Counted from the first letter of the stretch, positions 9,101-16,708 are shown. The stretch: DNA of 64,000 bases from JANSWP01 sp041941305 (GCA_041941305.1 JBGTQJ010000005.1:214904-278903); one strand, 5' to 3'. Numbers and translations: made by a program. Notes: generated from the letters alone by a model not told the origin.

Positions 9101-12100
9101 CCACTCAGTATTTTGATGGCTTAGGAAGATTGGAACAAATCATCGGCAATGGCTATGGTCCAAAAGGAGAGGATGTGACATTAGATGGAGCAGCCTATGA
9201 TGGACGGGGCAGAACCATCCTGGAAATTTATATGCCCAATACCTTTTCTACTTTAAGATACGAGCAATCGCCACTTGACAGGTTGGTCAAACGCACCAAT
9301 CCCGACGGCAATTACATTAAAATGGAGTATGGCACCAATGCCCATGGGGAAGTGTCTGGTTATGTTGCAGGCACCCTATTCAAACAGGTTATATATGATG
9401 AAAACGATCATCCTGTGACCACATTTACAGATATTATTGGTCAAACAATTTTAGTAAAAGATGCCGAAAACAATGAAACGCGCTACTATTATGACGAATA
9501 TGGTTTATTGTCCACAGTGAGTTCTCCTGCTGGTGTATTTGGTTATACCTATAACGACCGTTATCTGATGGCATCCAAAAACATTCCGGATGCAGGCACG
9601 ACTACTTTTGAATACAATGATAAAGACCTGGTAGAATTAACCATCGATGCCATTGGCAATAGTATATTCAATACTTACGATGATTATGGGCAATTGTTGA
9701 CGATACAAGCCAATGGGCAAGTTGTTAAGGAAATCACTTATGACATCAATCATATTCAGACGGAGACAACCGCTACTTTGACAACAGGTGGAGGCTCCAA
9801 TCCTGGAAATAACTTCACAGAATATGTTTATGATGGACACTGGCGGGTGGTACAGCAAACCATTAATACTCCAGTTGGCGATGATGTCATCTTTACCTCT
9901 TATGATGCAGCTGACAATGTCTTGAGCAATCTGCGGAATCATACAGGGGCACATCCAATCATTGTGACTGATGAATTTGACTACGACCATGTGGGCAGGA
10001 TGAAACGCAACTGGCAAAGAATCAATAGCGATCCAAAGTTGCTGCTGGTAGAACAGGATTATTCAATTAGAGATGAACTGATACTCAAAAAATTGCACTC
10101 CCAAAATGGGGGCAATACTTTCCTTCAAAGAGTCAATTATGGCTACAACTCTATGGGCTGGCTCACCAATATCAATGATGTCATCACGCCAGTCATAGAT
10201 GGGCAAATTCAGAGCTGCACTTTGCCCTGGGGTGCTGCTGAGCAGGAAACCGAACAACAATTGGACTTACAAGGTATCTTAAATATTCTGGCAGAAGGTG
10301 GAGAACCAAGCCTATGCGGGATTGAGCCATGTGGAAGTGAACTATGCAGTTATGAAGTGAATTATGTTTGTCCAGGTGCCCCTCTTTTAGGAAAGATAGT
10401 TGGATATAATGGCGGTAGCTGGACGATTTTGGTAGAATACCCCTATCCTTTTATGCCTTTCAGCAATACTGCAACAATAAAACAGGACATAGAAGCTAAC
10501 CTGACTCTAATGGGATATCAATATCAGGAAGTAATCGTAACTTATGATGCTACTACTGAAGCATTAAACATTAGCGTCACAGAAACCGATTTTCCCTTTT
10601 ATGGTGCTTATACCGGTGAAGGCTGTGGTGCCCTGTTTGTCGAGAATTGTGAAGAAGGTTGTTACGAAGTTCCCAGAATTCCACTTTGTACCAATCAGGA
10701 TTTGGATGACCAAAATGCTTCCATTGCGCTTATCCTGGATGCAATTGTCAATATCAATGTTTCCGAACTGGGTTTTCCATTTACCATTACATTGGTACAG
10801 TTATGTGATGGATCTACGCTATGGCTGCCCCAAAATATGTTGCCATTATTGGCTGGGGGATACAATGTTTTGACAAATCATACATTCAGTAGTCCCCAAG
10901 ACGGCTGCACGGTTCGCACCCAACCTGAAAAAGACCTGTTCAAGGAAAAACTGAATTATTACGATGACGATACGGATTTGCAGGCTTTGGGACAGAAAAA
11001 CGGCAACATTTCCACCATGAAATGGCAAATTGGCAACAGGGTGATCCAGGCTTATGGATTCCAGTATGATCCCATCAATCGACTTAAAAATGCTTATTAC
11101 AAAGATTATTATTACCAACCTACCAATACAGGTGGTGGGCCAGGAGGAAGCGGATTAGCCCTCGCTTCTCTTTACCCCGATGCTTACAGCGTGACCAATA
11201 TCCTATATGATGGGGCTGGCAATATACAAAGTCTACCACGCAATGGCTGGATGGATTGTCAGATTGGGCAAATAGACCAATTGACCTTTAACTATAGTGG
11301 CAATCTGCTGTTGAGTGTAACTGATGGAGCCAGTGCGAACCATGGGTTTAAAGCACTTTCAAAAACCTACGCCTATGATGCCAATGGCAATATGACCGAA
11401 AATGGTGACTTCGATATTACCTATAACTATCTAAACCTACCCGAGCGAATCTCAAAAGATGCCGCCAATTATATGGACTTTTGGTACACAGCCGATGGCA
11501 AAAAACTAAAAAAGATAGTGGTCGAAAATGGTGTGCAAAGCTATGCAAAGGATTATGCCAATGGTATAGAATACAAAGATGGCGCATTAGAAGCTGCCTA
11601 CACCAGCGAAGGCAGAATTGTATTAAAAGATGATCCATCCCAAAATGAAAGCCCTTATCTTTACGAGTACACAATGACCGACCATTTGGGCAATGCACGT
11701 GTGATGTTCTCTGATATCGATGGCAATGGCTGCATCACTTTTGAAGATAATCCGGAAACACCAGAAGAAGAAGCAGAAGAGGTCTTACAAGAAAATCATT
11801 ATTACCCCTTCGGGTTGAATATGGAGGGACCCTGGGTACCACAGATTGGAGTGGGGAATAGGTATCAGTATAATGGGAAGGAAATCATTGGAAATTTCGG
11901 ATTGGAATGGAGTGATTATGGGGCTAGGTGGTATGATACAGGGATTGGAAGGTGGAATGGGGTTGATCCTCTAGCAAGTAAGTTCCCTGGAATATCGCCC
12001 TTCGTTTATGCAATGAACAGCCCAGTAATTTTTATAGATCCTGATGGCAGGGCAGCAGTAAATTCTAAGGGTGACCCGATAAAAAGATTATGGGGGGTTG

Positions 12101-12720
12101 TGCGTGCAATTGGAGGAGGATTGGAAATGGCGGGAGGAAGTTTATTGCTTGCTACCCCAGAGCCTACAATGGTGACAAAAGTTGGTGGATATGCTGCTCT
12201 CATGCATGGTGCCGATAATGTTTATACAGGACTAAAACAAGCCTGGACTGGAAAAGAAGAAATTTCTTTCACACAAGCCGGGCTGGAAGCTATTGGTTTA
12301 ACGCCACAACAAGCAGAAATCACTGATATGGTAATAGGTTTAGGTTTAGGAGGAGCTGGAGCAATTGCGAAAGCGGAAAAAATGATTAAGTTAGGAAAAA
12401 TTACTAGAGGTTCTTATCATGAAGGGCTAACAGCATTAAAAAATACTGCTGATGAAATGATAAGCAATGGCTATTCATATGAAGAAGTAGTTAAACAAAT
12501 GTCACCTGCACGGAATAATTTGAAAGAATTAGTTAGAGCATCTGATGATTGGCTTAATAAGGGAATCGCAGAAATTAGGAATATATGGAAATATGGTAAC
12601 AAACTTGGCCCTTCACTAGATGATATTGTAAAAGAGTACACTAAAAATGGTAAAACAGATTGGAAGGGAATTTATGACAAAATATGGCGAACCAATGAAA
12701 CATTTGACAAATTAAAATAA
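6103..12720 (+). CDS. Exported RHS/YD-repeat protein with C-terminal toxin-like domain
   Basis: The 2205-residue product has a signal peptide (about 1-20). The N-terminal block has YYTGQVNISIPIY and GLGWTLQAGG, typical of Bacteroidota RHS shells. A long series of YD-type repeats covers about 930-1360 and 1600-1850 (YDGRGR, YDANGNMTENG). Between them lies a cysteine-rich insertion (1364-1612). DHLGNARVMFSD is near 1859 and the RHS core runs from NRYQYNGKE (1919) to IDPDG (1979), the usual boundary before the variable tip. The last ~220 residues contain a Gly/Ala-rich hydrophobic stretch, then a Lys-rich, probably helical domain with RNNLKELVRASDDW and KYGNKLGPSLDD. I cannot assign a catalytic activity to it. 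The DNA turns AT-rich in the tip and the next gene, as in exchangeable toxin modules. No T9SS tail is visible. Confidence 0.9.
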   Translation: MRKFMLSLGILLSIVYSLLAQNDFGASYFEDLKVRLPASPNAASLGQFGDYDVSYYTGQVNISIPIYATQANNIGHSIALTYNASGNKPEELPSWVGLGWTLQAGGVVTRSARGNPDDYENYYPPHYSGFNDDWSNLNCIEEYQNYNLMTKKFVETQSDIYNLSAGDLSATFIITPGIINAPNKEDRPKVVTRSRTGLKIEPEFNPNGEIRAFKVTDPGGVIYYFGAVEISGISFDGEALSQLARLYYTFNSAWHLTEIRTPNGLGKITFEYDLLENSGTYNDVLINTEKYSSWSQGAGSTPTICPGDNPPSDLCNIAGKFNYSHFEALHIFRRQILKEITNTLTGENIEFISSFHNYHNNPLVDKQLDIIRINGQVDWVFEYSNATNRLTLESLKEQSVPEEQGGAVISKPPYLFNYNLSPKLPSSILTNAQDHWGYYNGQANTSLIPTVNGIGKGAIRDPFEHFMKAGILTDITYPTGGKTAFDFGAHVVKTGAYPYSNKIGGGLRVNSITNYNSDGQVLNSRLFRYTEETGSLSSGILFSDISDNNYLSTTYYNHHPVPALPSYPGNCPYQCERMTVSATANSPFHTVNGSLVGYSRVEVIYPGNGKSVYQYRNTNAVGSLDFNYFGKSNVYSDLINVAHFDENLTEPVQEIVNTYSSDLGLNASEGPDHVITYPVPKSEQDNKDKLCLEEQGWCGFILQHMSHPCSLVLYPVKTKFDQKSDLAYTLWHYLESSQTINHFFDEDGFPNGSLTTLERYKYQDAAAICDKPPGLGINEQPSLLTNPIETTTTNSDGKVHTTKNHYLCGDRSWWTAAENAAAIHLWNRNMPGVPLRIEKQVDGVPVASVWYEYDLYSGHLLTSKFHTLKKDGNWDSTGDWFLEAEFDYDGSGHPSQMNRPGWAAETYNWDKGRLTDKHYLLWHSQWDWESSNPNLLSSFTDVDGQAISYEYDELWRLKRTNARGGDVLTDYEYNYFDPIIGNPNTVTTTNTYADAPQRFTTQYFDGLGRLEQIIGNGYGPKGEDVTLDGAAYDGRGRTILEIYMPNTFSTLRYEQSPLDRLVKRTNPDGNYIKMEYGTNAHGEVSGYVAGTLFKQVIYDENDHPVTTFTDIIGQTILVKDAENNETRYYYDEYGLLSTVSSPAGVFGYTYNDRYLMASKNIPDAGTTTFEYNDKDLVELTIDAIGNSIFNTYDDYGQLLTIQANGQVVKEITYDINHIQTETTATLTTGGGSNPGNNFTEYVYDGHWRVVQQTINTPVGDDVIFTSYDAADNVLSNLRNHTGAHPIIVTDEFDYDHVGRMKRNWQRINSDPKLLLVEQDYSIRDELILKKLHSQNGGNTFLQRVNYGYNSMGWLTNINDVITPVIDGQIQSCTLPWGAAEQETEQQLDLQGILNILAEGGEPSLCGIEPCGSELCSYEVNYVCPGAPLLGKIVGYNGGSWTILVEYPYPFMPFSNTATIKQDIEANLTLMGYQYQEVIVTYDATTEALNISVTETDFPFYGAYTGEGCGALFVENCEEGCYEVPRIPLCTNQDLDDQNASIALILDAIVNINVSELGFPFTITLVQLCDGSTLWLPQNMLPLLAGGYNVLTNHTFSSPQDGCTVRTQPEKDLFKEKLNYYDDDTDLQALGQKNGNISTMKWQIGNRVIQAYGFQYDPINRLKNAYYKDYYYQPTNTGGGPGGSGLALASLYPDAYSVTNILYDGAGNIQSLPRNGWMDCQIGQIDQLTFNYSGNLLLSVTDGASANHGFKALSKTYAYDANGNMTENGDFDITYNYLNLPERISKDAANYMDFWYTADGKKLKKIVVENGVQSYAKDYANGIEYKDGALEAAYTSEGRIVLKDDPSQNESPYLYEYTMTDHLGNARVMFSDIDGNGCITFEDNPETPEEEAEEVLQENHYYPFGLNMEGPWVPQIGVGNRYQYNGKEIIGNFGLEWSDYGARWYDTGIGRWNGVDPLASKFPGISPFVYAMNSPVIFIDPDGRAAVNSKGDPIKRLWGVVRAIGGGLEMAGGSLLLATPEPTMVTKVGGYAALMHGADNVYTGLKQAWTGKEEISFTQAGLEAIGLTPQQAEITDMVIGLGLGGAGAIAKAEKMIKLGKITRGSYHEGLTALKNTADEMISNGYSYEEVVKQMSPARNNLKELVRASDDWLNKGIAEIRNIWKYGNKLGPSLDDIVKEYTKNGKTDWKGIYDKIWRTNETFDKLK

Positions 12721-12727
12721 TTCCAAT

Positions 12728-13156
12728 ATGATTGTTAAGAGATGTTTTTCAGATGCTTATTATTATTTTAATCCTGAAGGTTTTTTATTTAAAAAATTAC
12801 ATGGTACTTCAGATTATCATGGGAAGTTATTTGTATTAAATGGCTCAAAGTACCTATTATTTCCTAAAGAAAAAGAGTACTTGATTTTAAAATCAAAATC
12901 TTTTGCTTTAGATGTTAACGATTACGATTTCAATTATAAGGAATCTAAAATATATGGGTATCTGCATATAAGTAATAATAAGAATGAATATGAAATCAAA
13001 AAATTGAAAAGCATTTGGGAGTTGTTTAATTTATCTACCTATGATTACCTTGAAAAGGTAGAGGATAATCATCTTTATTATCTCTTCGATTTAATTAAAA
13101 CATTTAAGGGGCTGAATACTGCCAAAGAGAAAGAAGAGTTTTTAAAAAAGTTATAA
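12728..13156 (+). CDS. Probable immunity protein for the RHS toxin tip
   Basis: This gene starts 7 bp after the RHS stop codon and encodes 142 residues. The protein has no signal peptide, is rich in Tyr, Phe, Lys and Asn, and appears cytoplasmic. It is strongly AT-rich, like the preceding toxin tip. Position, size and composition match the family rule that a dedicated immunity gene directly follows an RHS C-terminal toxin. I do not recognise a named immunity fold. The function is therefore inferred from context only, but the coding call is good because frame, spacing and codon pattern are coherent. Confidence 0.75.
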   Translation: MIVKRCFSDAYYYFNPEGFLFKKLHGTSDYHGKLFVLNGSKYLLFPKEKEYLILKSKSFALDVNDYDFNYKESKIYGYLHISNNKNEYEIKKLKSIWELFNLSTYDYLEKVEDNHLYYLFDLIKTFKGLNTAKEKEEFLKKL

Positions 13157-13167
13157 GTTAAGAATCT

Positions 13168-13194
13168 TTGTTTTTTTAGCTCAAAATACCTTTG
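13168..13194 (+). promoter_or_regulatory. Candidate promoter for the gene at 13317
   Basis: TACCTTTG at 13187-13194 matches the Bacteroidota -7 consensus TAnnTTTG exactly. A TTG at 13168-13170 lies 16 nt upstream and could be the -33 element. Transcription would start near 13200, about 115 nt before the downstream ATG. This would let the small gene be expressed apart from the RHS gene. Confidence 0.35.
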
Positions 13195-13316
13195 GGGTTT
13201 ACAATCCTACAATTTTTTTAACCTAACAATATTCCCATCTACATCTTTGTAGAAGACTCACTTCGTCCTCAACTTTAGAGTATGAACTATATAGCTTGAT
13301 ATTCAACTTATTAATC

Positions 13317-13703
13317 ATGAAGTGGATAAATCATTTTTTAGAAAAGAAAGACGTATCTCTATTTTTCACAAAACTGAAAAAGACCCTTTCAAGGGAGAAG
13401 AATCATATGAACATAATCAAAGCTTACTTCCTGGGAGGATTTGTTTATGACTTGGATCGTTACCGAGAATTAAAGGATGCTATTCAGTTAAATTCCTTCC
13501 AAAAAAGCTTTGAAGCGCTTTCTTATAATGTAAAAGAAGACAATATTGAATTATACTTTGTCGAAAGCAAGGAGAACGAAGGTCTTTTGATCAGCCTTGT
13601 GGCTCCGGTCGAGCTTTATGAAAGTGAATCTATTTTGGATATTTTCCCTTGTACGAAGGAAGATTTGGAGGGGGTCAAAAAGGAGTTAATTTATTCCATT
13701 TGA
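13317..13703 (+). CDS. Small cytoplasmic protein, possible second immunity or orphan gene
   Basis: I place the start at the ATG at 13317 (MKWINHFLEKKDVSLFF), giving 128 residues. A TTG seven codons upstream could extend it but has no support. The protein lacks a signal peptide or membrane segment. It appears mixed alpha/beta, with a helix-rich Lys-containing N-terminus and an acidic C-terminal half (IELYFVESKENEGLLISLV, TKEDLEGVKKEL). I do not recognise the family. Small unknown genes downstream of RHS loci are often immunity genes left from earlier toxin tips, and that is the likeliest reading here, but it is inference. The stop overlaps the start of the palindromic element at 13703. Confidence 0.6.
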   Translation: MKWINHFLEKKDVSLFFTKLKKTLSREKNHMNIIKAYFLGGFVYDLDRYRELKDAIQLNSFQKSFEALSYNVKEDNIELYFVESKENEGLLISLVAPVELYESESILDIFPCTKEDLEGVKKELIYSI

Positions 13704-13886
13704 ATAAAGCCACAGCGTCCTCACTCTATCCTTCGCTCTGGCAGGAGACACTGTTTTTTGCGTGGAGGATTTGGAGCGAATGCTAAATTCCTCCACGTAA
13801 TAAGCCATGTCTCTCGACTGTGAGTAGATATGTGTGAGGACACAGCGGTCGAATTTAAAACCACCATGTCCCTATCGGAGACATGG
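13703..13886. repeat. Dispersed palindromic element, copy B
   Basis: It begins AATAAAGCCACAG like copy A at 3850 and keeps the same order of motifs: a GAGACACTGTTT block, a stem CGTGGAGGA (13761-13769) with TCCTCCACG (13789-13797), AAGCCATGTCTC, and GACTGTGAG. It ends with a hairpin pairing CCATGTC with GACATGG (13864-13886). The stems are better preserved than in copy A. It follows the stop codon of the small gene directly and could stabilise or terminate that transcript. Confidence 0.6.
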
Positions 13887-14096
13887 TTTGTTACGTGTTT
13901 TAAAAAACAATAATCGGTTATTCATAATTCATTTTAAGCTTGTAAACAGTCTCTTTAAAAACCTTCTTAAGCCGCACCTAAATGTGCAGCAAGCAATCCA
14001 TTCATGATTAGCCTAATCTTAAATTATAACTTCCTGATTATCAGTTGGATTTAATGTGGAACCCTAAACCTGGATATTAAACCCTCAATTCCTGCC

Positions 14097-14168
14097 TGCA
14101 ACATTTCTCTCATACGATTGCAACATTAGTAGCACATCTGCAACATTTCTATCGCATAGTTGCAACAT
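14097..14168 (+). promoter_or_regulatory. Array of four phased TGCAACAT boxes (candidate operator)
   Basis: TGCAACAT starts at 14097, 14119, 14139 and 14161, so the spacings are 22, 20 and 22 bp, about two helical turns. Boxes 1 and 3 share more (TGCAACATTTCT, then CATA), giving a 42-bp higher-order repeat. The last box ends 20 bp before a -7-like element. Same-face repeats just upstream of a promoter are typical of sites for a cooperatively bound activator or repressor. No regulator gene is nearby. Confidence 0.5.
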
Positions 14169-14188
14169 CTATAACTAATGACTTCACC

Positions 14189-14196
14189 TATGTTTG
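14189..14196 (+). promoter_or_regulatory. Candidate -7 element of the giant-protein locus
   Basis: TATGTTTG matches the Bacteroidota consensus TAnnTTTG. The nearest TTG upstream is 26 nt away (14160-14162), too far for a standard -33 element. A promoter here would probably need an activator, which fits the box array directly upstream. The leader to the ATG at 14439 would be about 235 nt. Confidence 0.4.
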
Positions 14197-14438
14197 TAAG
14201 GTGCTTAGCCTTCAATGAAACAACTGTCAATTATCCGTGGTATCCAGATTGCTGAAACCGGTCAATTAAACCGCTAACCTTGAGAAATTAAAGTTCCTTC
14301 ATTGGAAAAAAAGATTGAGTGCTAAAACAAATTTGAGAAAATCTGATCTCGCTTGTAAACAGACTACCGCTCAGCTGAAAACTATTTTAATCCAAGTTTA
14401 AAGACCGATTCAGAAGGTAAACAAAAATCTTCAATAAC

Positions 14439-16349
14439 ATGAAAAGACTATACATGGTTATGTTCTTGTGTTGGATAATGCAACTGCCCTGTTATACTCA
14501 GTTGGAAGATTTTGAAGACATTGAATCGATCGGCAAAGAAGGTTTTTTCAAAAACTATGTATCGGGCATGTTTAAGGGATTTACCGATATAGGAGAACCT
14601 TTCACCATGAATGGCGGTATTGGTTTAAATATGCGCTCCTACAGCGCGTTTGGAGCGGATGCACGACAAGACCCTTTCTTTTACTCATTGAATGCCAATG
14701 CCAATATCCGCATATATAAATTGAGCCTACCTTTTTCCTTGATGGTCACTGCCAAAAATCAGAACTCCTCCTACCCAAATCCAGTTGAATTATTTCGGGC
14801 TTTTAAGAATAATGTCAAAAACAAAATTGAAAACCAGAAAAACCGCTTTGTGCGTTTTGGCGTCTCTCCGAGGTTTAAATGGATCAAACTCCATTTTGGT
14901 CACCGAAGTATGAATTTCTCCCAATTCACTTTAGCCAACCTCAATTTTTTTGGTGCTGGTATGGAACTCAATCCCGGGAATTGGCGAGTAGCCGCTATGT
15001 ATGGTCGCCTCGCCAAAGCAGAACCGCTTGATTTATCACTCGTTACTCCAAATATCCCAGTATTTGAACGAAAAGGGTGGGGGACGAAAATAGGCTATGG
15101 TACCAATGAAGAATATATCGACCTAACCGTTTTGAAGGTGCAAGATGACTTCAATTCCATTGACATCCCAGAAGAAAGCCCCAATCAGGTAGCACCCGAA
15201 GAAAACATGGTCATCGGACTGAACGCCCAGAAGAAATTGTTTAGCAATTTTGACATCAAACTGGAATGGGCTGGCAGTGCCCTCTCACCCAACTCAATAG
15301 ATGAGCAGACCAATGGCAGGTTTCCTTATCCCGGGTTTCTTTTCCAGGCGAGACAAACTACAGAATATAAAAACGCCCTGGAGTCCTCCCTTAATTTCAA
15401 CGCCAAAATATTTACGGTAGGATTGACTTATAAAAGGATAGACCCCAATTTCCGATCGCTGGGAGCTTATTACTTCAATAGCGATATCGAAGATTATACG
15501 ACCAATTTGAGCTTTGGACTTTTTGAGAATGCCATTTCAGTCAATCTAAGTGGAGGTATTCAGAGAAATAACCTGGACAAATCACAAGCTTCGAGATTGA
15601 CCAGACTAATTGGCAATGGAACGATTAGTTTCACCAAAAACAGCTTCAATTTGGGGCTAAACTATACCAATAATAGTTCAGCAATTGCTTACCTCCTCGA
15701 TACGGAACTGGATTCCCTGAATGTCATCATCGTCACCCAGGATGCCGGAATAAATGCAGGTTACAGTTTTCAGGATGGTGCCAACAATCAGCATGTCCTC
15801 AACGGCACTTTTAATGCACAGGTCGTCACGGACGAAATTGAAAATCCCATGGAGAGTTCCGCCTCCCAAATGTTGACTGCCAACCTGGTTTACAATTATG
15901 CGCTCGCCGAAAGCAAATGGAAATTTTCCTTAAAAGGCAATTTCAATCAAAATGAACTGGCCATGATGGTCATGCGGCGTTATGGGCTGGGTTTTGGTAT
16001 TTCCAAACCTTTTTGGGAAGGCAAAATAAACACAGGATTGGATTTCAACTATTTCCTGACGACCAACGAACTCACTGAAAATGCAGACAATTTGACCGGA
16101 CAAATGCGCTTCAACTGGAAAATCTCCGACAACCAGACTTTGAATATGAACTGGAACCTGTTACGAACCAATAAAGGAAGCGGCGTCAATGCCCTTACCT
16201 TCCACGAATTGACCGGCACCATGGGCTACCAGTTGAGTTTCTCCGCCAAATACAAAACCAAAGAAGAAAGGGCGGCGAAGAAGGAGGAAAAGCTAAAGGA
16301 GAAGGAGGAGAAAGGGCAAGAACAACCCGAAAAAACAGGGAACGAATGA
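14439..16349 (+). CDS. Outer-membrane beta-barrel protein, first gene of the giant-protein locus
   Basis: The 636-residue product has a signal peptide (about 1-21, ending LPCYTQ). Many alternating amphipathic strands follow from about residue 50 to 605 (for example FSLMVTAKN, FTVGLTYKR, MRFNWKI, TLNMNWNLL), separated by short turns, as expected of a large outer-membrane barrel. No TonB box or plug domain is evident. The final 30 residues are an unusual charged tail of Lys/Glu (KEERAAKKEEKLKEKEEK), probably helical and beyond the last strand, so it likely lies in the periplasm. It is followed on the same strand by two giant secreted proteins, suggesting a role in their export, anchoring or assembly, but this is inference. 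A named family was not recognised. Confidence 0.8.
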   Translation: MKRLYMVMFLCWIMQLPCYTQLEDFEDIESIGKEGFFKNYVSGMFKGFTDIGEPFTMNGGIGLNMRSYSAFGADARQDPFFYSLNANANIRIYKLSLPFSLMVTAKNQNSSYPNPVELFRAFKNNVKNKIENQKNRFVRFGVSPRFKWIKLHFGHRSMNFSQFTLANLNFFGAGMELNPGNWRVAAMYGRLAKAEPLDLSLVTPNIPVFERKGWGTKIGYGTNEEYIDLTVLKVQDDFNSIDIPEESPNQVAPEENMVIGLNAQKKLFSNFDIKLEWAGSALSPNSIDEQTNGRFPYPGFLFQARQTTEYKNALESSLNFNAKIFTVGLTYKRIDPNFRSLGAYYFNSDIEDYTTNLSFGLFENAISVNLSGGIQRNNLDKSQASRLTRLIGNGTISFTKNSFNLGLNYTNNSSAIAYLLDTELDSLNVIIVTQDAGINAGYSFQDGANNQHVLNGTFNAQVVTDEIENPMESSASQMLTANLVYNYALAESKWKFSLKGNFNQNELAMMVMRRYGLGFGISKPFWEGKINTGLDFNYFLTTNELTENADNLTGQMRFNWKISDNQTLNMNWNLLRTNKGSGVNALTFHELTGTMGYQLSFSAKYKTKEERAAKKEEKLKEKEEKGQEQPEKTGNE

Positions 16350-16357
16350 TGATTTAT

Positions 16358-16387
16358 TGTCAGTGTCCTCTTCGAGAGACACTGACA
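16358..16387 (+). terminator. Hairpin after the barrel gene (CAGTGTC family, copy C)
   Basis: TGTCAGTGTC (16358-16367) pairs with GACACTGACA (16378-16387) around a 10-nt loop whose ends also pair. It lies 8 bp after the stop codon, a position typical for a terminator or 3'-end stabiliser, but has no T-run. The core matches the dispersed palindrome family. Confidence 0.5.
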
Positions 16388-16475
16388 AATACGGATTGCT
16401 TCGCTGAAAGCAGTGGAGAAGGATTTAACAAAAAGTAATTCTTGAAATACTGGGATGAGAGGTTGCAATTCCTTT

Positions 16476-16565
16476 CGCAACCCCCTGACCCCCTAAAGGG
16501 GAAACTGCCACGCCTTAGGATAAAAGCGGGTGGATTTTCCCCCTTTAGGGGGTCAGGGGGTTGCG
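16476..16565. repeat. Perfect 26-bp GC-rich inverted repeat
   Basis: The arms are 16476-16501 (starting CGCAACCCCCTGACCCC) and 16540-16565 (ending GGGGTCAGGGGGTTGCG), separated by 38 nt. The core CCCCCTAAAGGGG is itself nearly palindromic. Similar C-rich/G-rich intergenic palindromes recur at 30654-30738 and, in another form, at 30486-30564. Its RNA would fold very stably. Confidence 0.8.
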
Positions 16566-16659
16566 CTGGCAAAAGAAGCAAATGGGCATTGAACCCTTTA
16601 AACCGGGGTTCAGAACCCCTCCACTCTTCCACAGTGACCAAATAATCCAAAGTAACAAG

Positions 16660-16683
16660 CAGTGTCTCCCGAAAAAGACACTG
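16660..16683. repeat. CAGTGTC/GACACTG hairpin, copy D
   Basis: CAGTGTCT (16660-16667) pairs with AGACACTG (16676-16683) around 8 nt. It ends 25 bp before the ATG of the 4587-residue gene and would sit in its leader, where it could affect translation. The stem and the following GACATATA resemble copy C at 16358. Confidence 0.55.
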
Positions 16684-16708
16684 ACATATACAACAAAATC
16701 CTGTTCAA

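Larger units (their letters stand above)
13704..14438. other. 735-bp intergenic region upstream of the giant-protein locus
   Basis: The region holds palindromic element B (to 13886), a set of four phased TGCAACAT boxes (14097-14168) and a -7-like box (14189-14196). The remaining ~240 bp would form a long 5' leader for the barrel gene at 14439. No ORF of interest is present. This is the most elaborate control region in the window and faces the 38-kb giant-protein locus. Confidence 0.55.
16350..16708. other. Intergenic region with three palindromes
   Basis: These 359 bp separate the barrel gene from the 4587-residue gene. They contain two short CAGTGTC/GACACTG hairpins, one near each end (16358-16387 and 16660-16683), and a perfect 26-bp GC-rich inverted repeat in the middle (16476-16565). 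ORFs reported by translation on both strands here are an effect of the palindromes. No clear -7 box is visible, so the next gene may depend on read-through. Confidence 0.55.

Noticed and set aside
6196..12203. Minus-strand ORFs opposite the RHS gene (for example 6694-7203, 9637-10017)
   Set aside because: Shadows of a long, clearly recognisable plus-strand coding frame.
13296..13316. TTG start for the small gene after the RHS locus
   Set aside because: The ATG at 13317 is closer to usual practice and nothing supports the seven extra residues.
14097..14168. TGCAACAT repeats as a small CRISPR array
   Set aside because: The repeats are 8 bp with 12-14-bp gaps, far too short, and no cas genes are present; a protein-binding array fits better.
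16442..16650. Short ORFs on both strands between the barrel gene and first giant gene
   Set aside because: They mirror each other because they are translations of one inverted repeat.
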